Positions 1 through 12,300 of a DNA stretch of 64,000 nt are shown piece by piece. The notes below the pieces were generated by a model. That model had not been told where the DNA came from. It searched no databases and worked only from the letters and a program-made list of their open reading frames with translations. Made by a program: the position numbers and the translations under genes. How positions within the stretch are numbered: position 1 is the first letter of the stretch; every line of letters begins with the position of its first letter. Origin of the DNA: Montifringilla adamsi (Eukaryota > Chordata > Aves > Passeriformes > Passeridae); NCBI GenBank assembly GCA_017590115.1, contig JAGGNK010006448.1, positions 15,067,860 to 15,131,859 on the forward strand. The letters are read 5' to 3'.

Positions 1-95
1 TAATATCATAGCTACAGATAATGAATTATAAAAGTATCAAAAAATGTAGTCCAACAAAATAAAGACTGTGCTGAGATGATTCACTGAATTAACAA

Positions 96-256
96 GATCA
101 TAGAATGGTTTGGGCTGGAAGGAACTTTACTTTAAAGACCATCTACTCCAAACCCCTGTCATGGGCAAGGACACATTTTACTAGATCAGGTTATTCAATG
201 CCCATCCCATCTGACTTTGTATATTTCCACTGGTGGGGAAAACATACTTTCCATCA
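96..256 (-). mobile_element. CR1 LINE, 3'-end fragment (5'-truncated)
   Basis: The plus strand begins with GATCATAGAATGGTTTGGGC and continues through 'ggctggaaggaac', 'accatctactccaaacccctg', 'catgggcaaggacacattt' and 'actagatcaggtt'. This is the order of a bird CR1 3' UTR read backwards, so the element lies on the minus strand with its 3' terminus at the left. The match fades near 'ccatc' at about 256, and the rest of the LINE, including the ORFs, is absent. Short 5'-truncated copies are the usual product of CR1 retrotransposition. Many substitutions against the consensus I remember suggest an old copy. Subfamily not assigned. Confidence 0.85.
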
Positions 257-386
257 TTAAAAAATTTGTTATAATCTGGAAAATTCATTTTGTCCAGACT
301 GAAGGACAGGGGTCCTTACAAATATGTAATTTAAAGGCAAACATTTCTATTTTGCAAAAACAAAAAATAACGCTTAACTGAGAATT

Positions 387-443
387 AAGAATATTTTAAC
401 TTAGATCATAAGCTAAAGAATATTTAGCTTAGATCATAAGCTG
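387..443. repeat. Imperfect tandem duplication, ~28-bp unit, two copies
   Basis: The first unit at 387-415 runs from AAGAATATTTT to AGATCATAAGCTA. The second at 416-443 runs from AAGAATATTTAG to the same AGATCATAAGCT core. They share a 16-base block TTAGATCATAAGCT plus flanks and differ by one base of length and a few substitutions. A third, broken start (AAGAATAAAGAATT) follows. Likely a local replication-slippage duplication. Confidence 0.8.
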
Positions 444-3133
444 AAGAATAAAGAATTAGGAACTTTGATCATAAAACATTTTAAATTGAAAAAAAAAAAG
501 ACCTCCAAAGGATGATTTCAATGTTATTAATTGTCTTTGGTTTTAATATGAAATATTATTAAAATTTTTAAGCTGCTTCCCATGATCATCTAAATTGATC
601 CTTTGTTGGAGTTACATGAAAATGAAGTGAGTAAAGGCCGTGGGAAAAAATCTCTCATTGAACAATTAACTTTCATAAGTAGAGGGATTTCACTCTTCGG
701 ATCTTATTAATCCACTAATTTTCAAATGCTACACCTATAGCTATGTAACTATAATGATGACTGTTCCACTAATGGGATGGCAGATTCTGTCTATTGAGAT
801 TAGTAAACAAACTTTCACAAATTAAAGTTTACTGAAAAAAAAAAAAAAGACTTTGCATCTCAGTTCTGATATTTAAGATTTTCCTTTTTTCTTTTTTTTT
901 TCTTTTTCAATTTATATACGTAGTCTATTTAGGTTTATTTCTACATATGGGGAAAAAAAGACATTCTAGCTTAATACATGCTAGCTATATTTTCAGCAGA
1001 ATTTAACAAGTCTATGCAAGTAAGAAATAATACTAAAAAAGCAAAAATCCATCAAGTATTAACTCTGAGATTTGAAAAAATTTTGTTGCTGTATAAAAGA
1101 TGAAAATTCTATTGAATATCTAATTATCTCTGGGGGTTTTACTGTTTGAAGTGAATGTGTTTATGTATGTTGCTCTCTTTAACTGTGTTATGAGCCATGA
1201 TGTTTCAGCCTGGAGCTGAAACCTGTCTTTGAATCATTTGAAATGAATCTACAGACAACCCCTTCAAACCACAGAAAAACCAAAATAACAGCTTGAAGCT
1301 GAACTGCGAGACCTGAAATGCATATTTCATTCTCTTTGTAGAGAAGGCTGTCAATATTGCTATAATCAATAAATGGCAACTTTGTACAATCAACTTCATC
1401 ACCGCTACTTCTGGTGTCAGAACAAGTTGCATATACCTTTTGAGGTGAAGGACACTATATTTTTGACTACTTTTATTCTAAACTTTATTAATCCTTACTT
1501 CTCCTGCGTCATTTAGGCACTATATTTTTGAATTAGATACTTTGATTACTAAATATTTTTCAATTAAATCTATTTTAAATTTACATTTTGTGCGACATAG
1601 ATATGTAGAGACCATACATGTTCTGGTACCAAAACGTCCTTGATGTGCTTTAGGAACGGCAATTTAGTATCTTCAATTCAGTACCCTCATCCCTTTTCTC
1701 CTGCCCCTCTTCCTTTCCTCCTGTGGCTGTCCCAAATCAGACCCTGATTACTCCTCCTCTTCTCACTATGGGAATGGAGTTGAGAACTGAAGGAACAAAA
1801 AGGTGGAAATTGCAGGTTGAGATAAGGATAATTTTCTGGAAACAGTCATGAGATAAGAAAATGAACAGCAACAATATAAATAACAAAAGTGTACAAAGAG
1901 AGGGTGATTTACATGTAAAATTGCTCACCCACAGAGTCCAAGAGGACACATCAGGACCTTGAGAAATTGAACAATGGCCAATGTTTTCTCCCCTTCTACT
2001 TTTTTGCAGATGTTAGGTTATTTGTATAGAGGTTTCCAAAGTGACACACTGCTACTGTTGTTGCAGTAAATACGCATATGTATTCTTGTATGTTGTTTAT
2101 TTTAATTCATCCTCAGAAAAAAACCCATATCACTGTAGTCATGTATTGCAATATATCAGTTAAATTTTTCTGTGAAAAATTTTGATTTGAGGTTGACTAC
2201 AATTGATATAAGGTGGGGTTTTTTTTCTCTAAGATAAAGTGTGTTTTTTAACAAAGAAAGTAACATTAGGAAAATTATATTTGTCTTTGAATTGATCTTT
2301 CAATTTGAAACATTGTGATGTCATCTAGAAAAACACTGGCTTTTAGTAGGCAGCATTCTTTATTTTGAATCTGTAAAAATGGTAGGACTAAGTGGTTTAG
2401 CACAATGCTAACCATTTTCCCTTGGATTATAGGGGAATTTACTTCTCTTTGTCCCTGTTTTACAACTCAGAGGTCTGAGAACCTGAAGATCATGTTTTTA
2501 CTCTGGAAAACTGAGGTAAGGCAGCAGTCAGTACCTCAGCCTTTTCCTAATTCTTAGTCACTGTGTTTCCCCTCTGCAGCCTAAAGGATTTAGATTGTTC
2601 TTAGCCATCCTTTTGGTGCTAATGTATTTACAGAAACATTTTTAATAGTCTTACATGCCAGTAGTCAGATTAAATAATTTTTGACAATTTGTTGATTATT
2701 AAATGATACATCAAGAATTGAATTTTTTTGAGTAAAATTATAAAATCAATTCATACACCAAGCAACTATACTTGTTTCCTGAAAGTGATGATAAAACAAG
2801 CTGACATGTGCAAATTCTGACCTTTTTTTTCCATGAGATCAAACTGGCTCTGATGAGGATGTAGACCTGGGGAAAAAAAAAAAAAATTATTTCCTGCGGT
2901 TATAATTATTAGCTTATTTGTGTTTCTTGTCTCTTCAATTCAATAGTCATTGACATAAAGATAAGAACTGACTCATGTTTTATCACAGTACATAAGAATT
3001 ATTTATCAAAAAAAATAATCTAGCTAATTCAGAATGGGCTTCTGTTATGACCTCTTTATTTGAATTGCATCAGCAATTGTGAAACCAACCAGATAATAAA
3101 TTAACTGAGATGATTATCTACTGTATATTGAAT

Positions 3134-3181
3134 ACTTTTATATGAATATGCATTTACACTTTTATATGAATATGCATTTAC
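3134..3181. repeat. Perfect 24-bp tandem duplication
   Basis: Two identical head-to-tail 24-base units (3134-3157 and 3158-3181), each starting ACTTTTATATG and ending ATATGCATTTAC. Perfect identity in otherwise AT-rich unique DNA implies a recent duplication, a polymorphic two-copy minisatellite, or an assembly effect. Each unit has an ATGCAT palindrome. Confidence 0.9.
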
Positions 3182-6100
3182 AGTTTGTATTATTTATAAA
3201 GCTACTTTTCTTTGGTTTTAACACTAACTTGGTGCATCTCTGGTCCTGACTCACCTCCATCTTGACACAAGCATCATCATAATCCACACTGCAGGTTTTG
3301 TGCTGCTAGAAATTCTGACATACATTTGCCACCTGCCAGTCCAGTACTGTTAATTTGACAGTTTTACTGATCTTCTCTATTTCTTCTCTGTTTTTCCATA
3401 AAGAATATATTATATTATTTAAAGAGAGGCCAATTTCATCAACTGTGAAAATAAAAGGATTTAGAAGTTGCTACATATATTTTAGATACTGTGAATTTGT
3501 TAGTCTTGCTTGTTCTTTCATCTGTTCTGTACTTTCATATTTAAAATTTTAGGAATTATGATTTCAGGAGAGATCAGAGAAAATTATTTCAGAATACTAC
3601 CCAAATAAATACCCTCTGCAATTGCTAATGGAAAAAAAAATTTGGAACCTAGATGATATGCAGAAAGTATGGATCTTCAAATCTCATTTTACTGTAATAT
3701 GAATGTTTTCTAAAGTGAATCATAACTCAGTGTTCATAATACTGGAAGATCTATTCATATTAGAGATTTTAAAAAGGATGAAAAGCAAAGACAATTATAT
3801 ATTAAAAAAGGGCAACCTTCATTTTCTTCCCTAAAGAAACTAAATTTCAGGGATACATACTTATATACAACTAATAAATGTTTTCTTAAAAAAAAATTAT
3901 TTAGTGCTTCATATTACAGCAGATTTGAAATAGGACACAAATTGGAATGGCATCATAAAAACCAGTGAGTTTCTCACCTAGGGGAAGGAAAAGGCTGTGG
4001 AAGAAAATGTGGTGCACTGGTTTCTTGAAAGTATGTGAGTTTAGGAAGCATTGTTATTGTATTGTATATTTCTTTTTAAATAGAATTCTTTATCCCTGTA
4101 ATTTAGAGTGCCGCCCTTCTTCTGGAAATATTCTTATTAGTCCAGAACTTTAGTAGTCTGAGATTTTAAAGAAAAGTTTATAATTTTTAGGAGTAGTCCA
4201 GTGCAGAATTGAAACTGAAACAATCCCCACATATCTCATAGGTTATTGAATATGCAGCAAACAATGTTGCAATTTAACTATGACTTTTGAAATTTTTTGT
4301 GAGAAATTAAAATCTTGTTCTCCATTTATGCAAAAAGCTATTCCTAAAGCTTCTTCTATGGATTCTGAACAAATTACCTTAAGTCTTATGAGCTAAAGCT
4401 CTTTAGGCTTCGTTAGCTGCATATGTACTCACGAGTGTGATAAAATGTCATCAGGAACTGGAACTCACCTGTTTACAATTTTATTTGTTAAATATACTCC
4501 AAACATGATTCTACCATTTTTAAATTATCAAACTCCAAATTAATACCCTTGTATAACTTGAAAATTTGCATGAACCTGATACCATTCCCAACAGGCATGC
4601 TGTATTAAGACATTCAATTTTGGACAGGAAAATTTTTTAAACATAAAGACCAAATCCATTCTATGCCAGGTGTCAAGTTTAATTCATGAAAACAAATGTA
4701 GCTACCTGGACTTTTCTATGAATTTTACTGCATTTTGTAGCTGTTTTTGAGCCCTCTTTTTTTGATTATTGCAGTTCAGTTAAAGCATGGATGTCAAAAT
4801 AGGATATAATTTTGCATTATTTGTTTCAAGAATACTATTTTGCTTAGGATTTCTCAGTGAAATGGAAAATCAAGAGATGTGGCCTCATCCTACAGCTTCT
4901 TGCAATAATTTTTATCCAGAGCAGAGTATACAACTCAGGTCATGTGAAGCAATTACTGCTTTCCCACTCCATTAACTTCAAAACACTTTGTTGGTTGTAC
5001 TTCATGGATTTCATTTGCTTAAGTTATCACAGCATATTTTAAATTATTTTTTTTCTATTATCATTGTCCAATTCCTATCCTTATCCCTTCCAGTACTGTT
5101 TAATGTCAGTGTAACCTGTGATTTGCTCTTTGTCTTACTTCAGGGTTGCAAGGATGTGTGAGCTACAGATGCAAAAATGAGGTAATGTTCTGAAGGACTA
5201 ATGAGTTTTGAAGGCAGATGACAATGGCAACATTTAATAGAAAAATTATGGGTAGAAAAGAAAAAGTAAAAAAAGAATTCCCATAAATTGAAGTCCTGGC
5301 TTGATCAAAGTAAGTATTAGAGCTTCCTCTGCCTTCATCAGGGCCACGATCTCACTTACCTTGTCCATTTAACATTTTCTAAAACCAATGAGCAACCCTG
5401 AGTTCAAGCCAGCAGGAAACATGCTGACATAAATATAAATGTGGTTTTAATTGGAGCCAAGAGAATAATGAATTTTTTTTGTTGTGAATAGATGAGTTGA
5501 AAATTCAGGAAAGCTTTTTCTAATTTGATTCAATTTAATTTAATTTAATTTTGATTTTTACACTGGCAGGAGCAAATTATTTATTCTCTCTTATTTTTTA
5601 ATATTTTGCCTTACAAAAATATGGTTTTTAAAATAAAAAGCAAAACCTCCCATAAGCTGTTGAATCAAAGTTCTAACCCATCTCAAAAATAATAAGCTTT
5701 AAAATATGTAATAGGAGGTGTTTCTAAACTTTTTTTGCTTCTTCTGTACATAAAACCTTTTATTTAGCCGTTTGTGTCTGTCCCAATGAGATGTAAGGAT
5801 GAGCCTGAGCTGTGGGCAGTGCACATTCTGAACAGTTTCATCTTCCTTATACTCGAAGCCAAAGTCATAAACCTATAGGTAAGAGAAAGAAATAGCATCA
5901 ATTTTATTATAAGCAAAATGTTTATACATTTGTACTCCTACCATTTTGGGACAGCTGGCATTTGTTTGTATATTATTTTGCTCTTTCCTCTTAACCATGA
6001 GGTATCATTGCTTTCATTTGGTATTGATTTCTCTTAGTGTATTGATTACACTATTTAAATGCTTCTTTGTCTCAGGGCTTTTGATGCTTCTCGTCTGCTA

Positions 6101-6760
6101 GAGAAAAATATTTCTGAGGAATGTCCTCATTTACCATACACCCTTGTGTGTCTGACATTTAAAGGTTTAGGAAGTCATCCCACATGCAATGAAGAACTCA
6201 TCATACTTTAAGGTATTGGAAGTATTTTGGCTAGCTTCTTGAGGGACCATTGCATCCAATGAGCAATTCTAGGTCTCCCACAGGGTGCTTGGGGTATGGA
6301 GAACTCTGAGGGTGTGGGAAAGGACAGAGAGGTCTCATGGCACCCTCAGGGTCAGGCATCAGGTATGGCAGGGCTGTTTGCACTTCGCTCAGTTTCATTT
6401 AGGGTATTTTTATTTTTTGACAAAACATGTGAGGTAAAGCAATGCATGACGGTTAAGAACCCAAAAAGCAGCACACCTGTTGAGGGAAAGTTGATCCAAA
6501 GATAGAAGAGGAAAAGCTCTGCATTGCGAAGTTATAAAGCAGATGGTAAATCAGAAATCTCAAGGGTCAGATACTTCAAGGATCAGCGGGGGTTGATCTG
6601 TCGCCACCAGCATGGAAAGTGGTTGGCTTGCAAAGACTTATAAAGTTATGGGTCTTCATCAGGTATGGGGAACATGTAATATTTAACTTAGCATACCATT
6701 TGTCCTGGCTATTGTATATATTAATGAATAAAAACTTCCTTTGTAAGTCTAAACAGCACA

Positions 6761-6789
6761 AATTTCAACCCAAACCATTCTATGATTCT
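6761..6789 (+). mobile_element. CR1 LINE terminal stub
   Basis: AATTTCAACCCAAACCATT followed by CTATGATTCT closely matches the last bases of bird CR1 read in the sense direction ('ccttccaacccaaaccattctatgattct'). Upstream sequence does not resemble the CR1 3' UTR, so this would be an extremely 5'-truncated insertion of about 30 bases. It is the only CR1 piece seen on the plus strand. Chance resemblance is unlikely but cannot be excluded for so short a match. Confidence 0.6.
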
Positions 6790-7829
6790 GCTCATGGGGT
6801 CTAAGTCTGCATCATAGAAGAAACTGGAACAAAAATGACCTGATATAATCTATGTACAAAACTCATTGCATATCACGCATGAAACTTCATTAAGATGCGA
6901 CAATACTTTTTATTTCACTAAACAGCTCTGAGGGCTTGTGTCTGATGTTAGATCCTGTGTGTTCTCCTTGTCAGAGAATACCTTAGTGGAGGATTCTGAC
7001 AACTACTTTTCTAGGCAGAACTGTAAACGTAGGTGAATATCAATAATAAGAAGTAAAATGCAGTGATAGCCAGTTCTTCTGGGTAAAAGAAAGACTTTTT
7101 AAATGGAAAATGGTGATTTTTACCTAAGCAACATTTTTGTTTCCCTTTTCTTTCCTCCTTCTTACCCCTGTCTCTCAAATTACTCATGTACCTATCAAGA
7201 ATATCAGAAAAATATCAGTTCCATGTCCTGTCACAGCCACTGTGAACACAATGAATGAATCATTAAAATTATACGTCACTTTTGTCTTAGATAGCATTCA
7301 TAGGAAGAATTTGTCACATTAATGTGAGAGAAGAGAGGGTCTCCTCCTTTTTGCAATACACAGGAATTGAGTATTAATTGGTTACATCACAGACTTCTGT
7401 TGACAGCACACATGTCCTTGTAATCGAGCTATGTTCAAACAAGTGTTTACTTTACACATCCAATGATCCATGACTGTGGGTGAATCGGTCATGTTTGAAA
7501 GCAGTATCTCCCTTTTTATTTGGTCTAGTAGCAAAACAGACCAATTTTATATGTAGTATCTGCCCTTCCAGGGGGAAATTTAAACCATAAAATGGCTTTA
7601 TCATAGCAGTTTTTTGAGGATTTAGTGATTAATTTCTGAAAATAGGCATCTGGATTCCAAGAGAGGAAACACTACAGGTCATACGTTTACTGCAGCTGCA
7701 GAAATTTGAGGACTGAAACTGTTAAAATGGTTTCTGGCTGATATTTATCAGGAAAATTAGGTAAGAAATATGGTAGTTTTGAACTGCAAAGAGGTATGGG
7801 TGCTGCAGCAAAGAATCATACTTTTCTCT

Positions 7830-7830
<1 letters not shown>

Positions 7831-7860
<30 letters not shown>
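7831..7860. repeat. Poly-T run (T30)
   Basis: Thirty uninterrupted T after CTTTTCTCTG. There is no target-site duplication or element body that would make it the tail of a retrocopy. Confidence 0.9.
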
Positions 7861-7863
<3 letters not shown>

Positions 7864-7969
7864 CTGGCTGTGTATTTTGAGGCCTTTGGAATGCCATTGT
7901 TACCAAAAAAACCCAAATCATTTGCAATAAATGTCTCATCAGAAAAGTCAGTTTAGAAGGTGAACACAA

Positions 7970-7994
7970 TCTCTAGATATATGATATCTAGAGA
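7970..7994. repeat. Perfect short palindrome
   Basis: TCTCTAGATAT, a three-base loop ATG, then ATATCTAGAGA. The two 11-base arms are exact reverse complements. Could extrude as a small cruciform or mark a template-switch event. No function is implied. Confidence 0.9.
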
Positions 7995-9333
7995 CTGAAA
8001 AGAAAGCATAAAACCAGACAATTGTTTGCCTGCTGTATTTAATTCTCCTAAAGCCACAAGTGCAGAGTGGAATCCTGTGCTGACAGACACTAGAATGATA
8101 GTACATATTTGATCTCTATAATGCTAGGATACATTTAACTAAGCATGTTTTCATATGGAATCACTGATTGAAATACCAAAAGATTTTTAAAAACGCTTGT
8201 TAAATCAAAAGTGTTTGTTCATGCAAAATAGATAAAAAGGTTAAGCCTTCACTAGATTAAAGGTTGACATTACCTGATGTGGGCTAATCTACTAGGTTCC
8301 TTCTGTGGCCAATAAAAGGTTTACAGAACCTAAACTTTTCGTTGCAATGTGCCTCAGAAGGAGCCTCTATTGATGCTAAAATGAAACTTGTCCTAAGATT
8401 TGAAATAGCACCTCAAAGTGTGTGTTTCATCAATGTTTTGACTTATGTCCTCTTTGCTGAAGAGAGTTTTGAGAAATTCTAGAAGATGGCCTATTAGAAA
8501 TCTATTCAAAAAGCTGAGCTCAGCTTTCATTTTGGTTCTATTCCAGGTTGTAAACTTTTATTCTATTGATTTTTCTTAATTAGTTTTGGCTTTATCTCAT
8601 GCACATTGAAGGCCATGTCAGTACCAATACTTAACATCTTCCTGCACTGACAGTAGTCATTCTGTTAGTGCAGACTGGGAAGGCACAGCTGCCAATGCTC
8701 ACATAGCAGTACATGCAAGTCCCGTCTCACTTGGATTCAAGAGTGTGAGGATGAAGTTCCATCACCTACCCATACTGCTCCTTTTGGGATGGCAGCAGCA
8801 GAATGAAATTGCTATGTTAACTCCAGTATAATGGCAATAAAATGTGCAACCCCAAGAGTAGTGTGAGAAAGAAGCTAGTTGTATTTTACTAATAAAGTGT
8901 TAAAAAGTTGCAAATATCAATATCCCAGACTCAGAAGGCAGAAAGCATTTTTAATTATCTTTAAAAAAAAAAAAAAGAAAAAAAAAGAGTAAATCAATCC
9001 AGCAGAACAGAAAAGGTTTTCTCAAGCAACTGCTTTTTAAAAGGAAACCTATGTGGAATGGAGAGTAGTTAATAATTACCGGTACTCTGTTCTTTAATGC
9101 AGCAGCAGAGAAGATAAGGTGGGTTGGGTTTTTTTTATTGGATTTCTTTGGTGGACTACTTTTTTCTTTTCTTTCTTTTTTCCTTTGCTTCTGTTGGTAC
9201 TAGGAGGTTCTCAAGAACAAATGTCAAATCTCAGTGGAATGGTTCAATGAATGAAAGGGCAATGAAAGGATCTCTCTGGCATTGTACCTGTCACTTAAGA
9301 ATGAAAGTAGATACCAGTTCCCAGTTCCCAGAT

Positions 9334-9368
9334 TATACATATATATATATATATATAATTATATATAG
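9334..9368. repeat. (AT)n microsatellite
   Basis: Alternating AT with one AATT interruption, following 'ccagttcccagttcccag'. Confidence 0.9.
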
Positions 9369-12300
9369 ATGTATTTATTATACTAGCATTGTTTATACTT
9401 CTGTATCTCTCTCCCTCTTCCAAATTATATTTAGTACATCTGAATAAGTGTTCTAAAATATTTTAGTGATGTAGTTAAAGATTAAGAGCAATTTTCTTCC
9501 CTGGATGAAAAATTACTTGTTGAAATAAGCCTAACACATCTAAACAGCTTTATTTTTAACATGACCAACTTCACAAATTTACCAACTAAGTGTAAAAACA
9601 GAGCAAGTATATATCTGATATGTATCTATGCTGGGATTAGAATTTTTTTTTCCTTCTGAATATAGCAGTGCAGTGGTATACAGCTTTCCATGAGATGACA
9701 CTTTGGTTTTCCTTGAGTGAATGTGTACATGTATACATGCATTAATGAGTGATATGAGAGAACAAAGAGCTAAATTTCAAAAGGTGTAAATAAGAAGAAT
9801 CCCATGGAGGTCAACAGCAAATTGCTGAAGCCTACACCTGAGCCTTTCTGAGCAGAAAATTTCTAAATACTTTACATGTTTGATGAATCACACTACATAT
9901 AATTAAGCCATGACCAATACATTAATATATCCCTAAAGTTATTATTATTATTGGTTTTAATAATTGACATGTTGATAACTATGGATTAATCACTAGCTTA
10001 AAGTTGTAGAGATGATTTTACAGAAAAGTAGACCAAAATTATCCAATAGATTAGTATTATATGAACTGTGGAATAAACCACTAATGGTTACAACAAAGTC
10101 ATCAAAATACAGTAGTAAATACATTATAAGCTAAATTTGGTTTTCAAAATGTCTCAGATTTTATAAGTTTGTTTTATTTAAGGTACCATAAAACCACTTA
10201 ATGGAAGTTGTGTGGTTTGATGAAACTCCCAGAAGGATTTTTTTTCTCAGAATAATTTTAGACAAATAAAAATAGTTTAGGGAACATTACAAGTAACATT
10301 AGAGGGCATTACTAGTGTGTAAAAATATTTTCTTTTTGAAACAGACCAGAACAAGATATTTTTTATTTCATGTTAATTGCTATCTCTGATTTTCTAATAT
10401 TGATAAATTGTATGTAAAGCTACAGAAATGTTCGTTCTACAAACATCATTGCATACTAAGCAGAATGGAGAGGATATATACAGAGATATCCTCTGAGCAA
10501 AAAAACATTGCGAAGCTCAGATAAAACAAAATATTTTCGTTACTGGAAATAAAACCTCTTTTATAGGAGTAAGTAGCAAATTCAAAGCTATAATCCATTG
10601 CATAGCAACATGATAATATGTGGCTTTTTGGTATAGAAAAATATGTAGGGATTCAGGAAAGATTAAGAAGAAAATCTGCATTGCTGATTACCATGGTGGT
10701 TCAATAAATACTAGGGATGCCATGAGCTTTATGCTGAATGAAGACAGAGGTTGTGTAGGAACTCAACTTTTCTGGAAGATCCAAAGTTGTTGAAAATTTA
10801 GACCTGCATCTGCCTATCATAAATCCTGAAGACACTGCAGTGTACAGTACATTTTATACCTTTTTCCCCCCATCTTTTCTGTTCACGTAAAATATATATA
10901 CCATGGTTAGAAAGAAAGGAGAGATTTTGGAACTCCACATTAAAATAGCAAATTTCTGAAAAATGTGAGAAATTAATTGGTAAAAGTTGCTGTGTTTAAA
11001 ACACAAGTATTAACACTCTTTTGCATGAAAATCAGTGATAGCACAATGTTGACAGAGATAATATAGGCTTTATAATGCTCCCCTCCCAAAGGCCATCTGG
11101 CACATGGGAGTGGTCGAGTCAGCTCTGAAGGAGACCACCAGGGCCCTGAGTTGGTTGCTGCAAAATCAGGCAGCACTGGTCCCTCTCCCTGGGGCACCAG
11201 GGAGATGGTGTGGGGATGGTGTGTCCTTATGGGGGCTTGGAGTCCCCAGGAAGGTTGCTGCTGGTGAAGTGTTCAGTGCATGAACTCGTACCGCAGAAAG
11301 TGAGATGGGAGCACATACGGAAAACATGTTCATTCCCCAAGCAAGTAAGGCATCTATTGGGTAGTAGAATTTAGGATTTGCTTTTATGAAGTAATTAGTC
11401 TGCACTGGTATGTTACAAGGTAACTTTATCTAATTGCTTGTTCAGGGCAGGTGTTGAATGGTAATGGTTGCAGCTGCATGTACTTTTGGCCACCATGAGG
11501 AAGGCAAATAGCTTCTCGCTTTATACCTTTAGAAGTTCCTAAAGTGCTATAAAATTGTGAAATCACAAAATCGCTAATGATATGTACATTGTCCAAATGA
11601 AAAGGAACATTTCCTCATCACTCCCACAGAAACAATGTGCTCGCATGTGTTTAAATAGGGGTTTTGAGATGTTGACTTAACTTTTCTTTTCTTTCAAATC
11701 TGGTTACTTGTTATTCCTGGCTGCAGACTGAAATAATAGAAATCATTCCTTAAAAAAAAAAAAATGCAATTTACGACTCAGAGAAAAGAAACTGAAGAAA
11801 AGTGGCATATAATTACCCATACATAATTGGAGAATACAATAGACATATTGGTTGCAGGTGGCTGACAGTAAGATAGCTAAGATGAAGTAAACACTATTAG
11901 CAAAGTTTCAATTATTAAGTGTTGCATGCAAAATTAGTATGTGACAAAAGAATCGCAAACTAAGGAATTAATAAGAAGAAAACTAAACAAAGTAACCAAG
12001 TTGTTGTTGTGTTTTATATTATCAGAATTTTTTGTGACAAAGCTTTCTCATGTTTGACCTGGCTGCACAGTTGATCCAGTGTGAGAGACCATTAGCCAGA
12101 GAGAGGCTTGCAGAGGCCAAAAGAGTCTTTGAGATCGAGAAAAAGCAAAAAAGTGGTCAGCATTGGTAAAAACTCACTTACACCTACCTGGAGGGTAGAC
12201 ATGTGGTGACAGACTGTAATCTAAAATTAATGTTTTGTCTTAATGGTTCTTGTTCCCAGAAATGTATAAATATGTTGACTTTGCTTTAGAATTACTTGGT

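Larger units (their letters stand above)
257..6760. other. Gene-free AT-rich DNA
   Basis: No supported gene. Longest open frames are only about 60-75 codons, with no recognisable domain. The stretch holds two short tandem duplications (387-443 and 3134-3181, listed separately), A runs at about 836-849 and 2873-2886, and a four-copy AATTT pentamer at about 5532-5552. Nothing else was seen that could be named. Confidence 0.6.
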
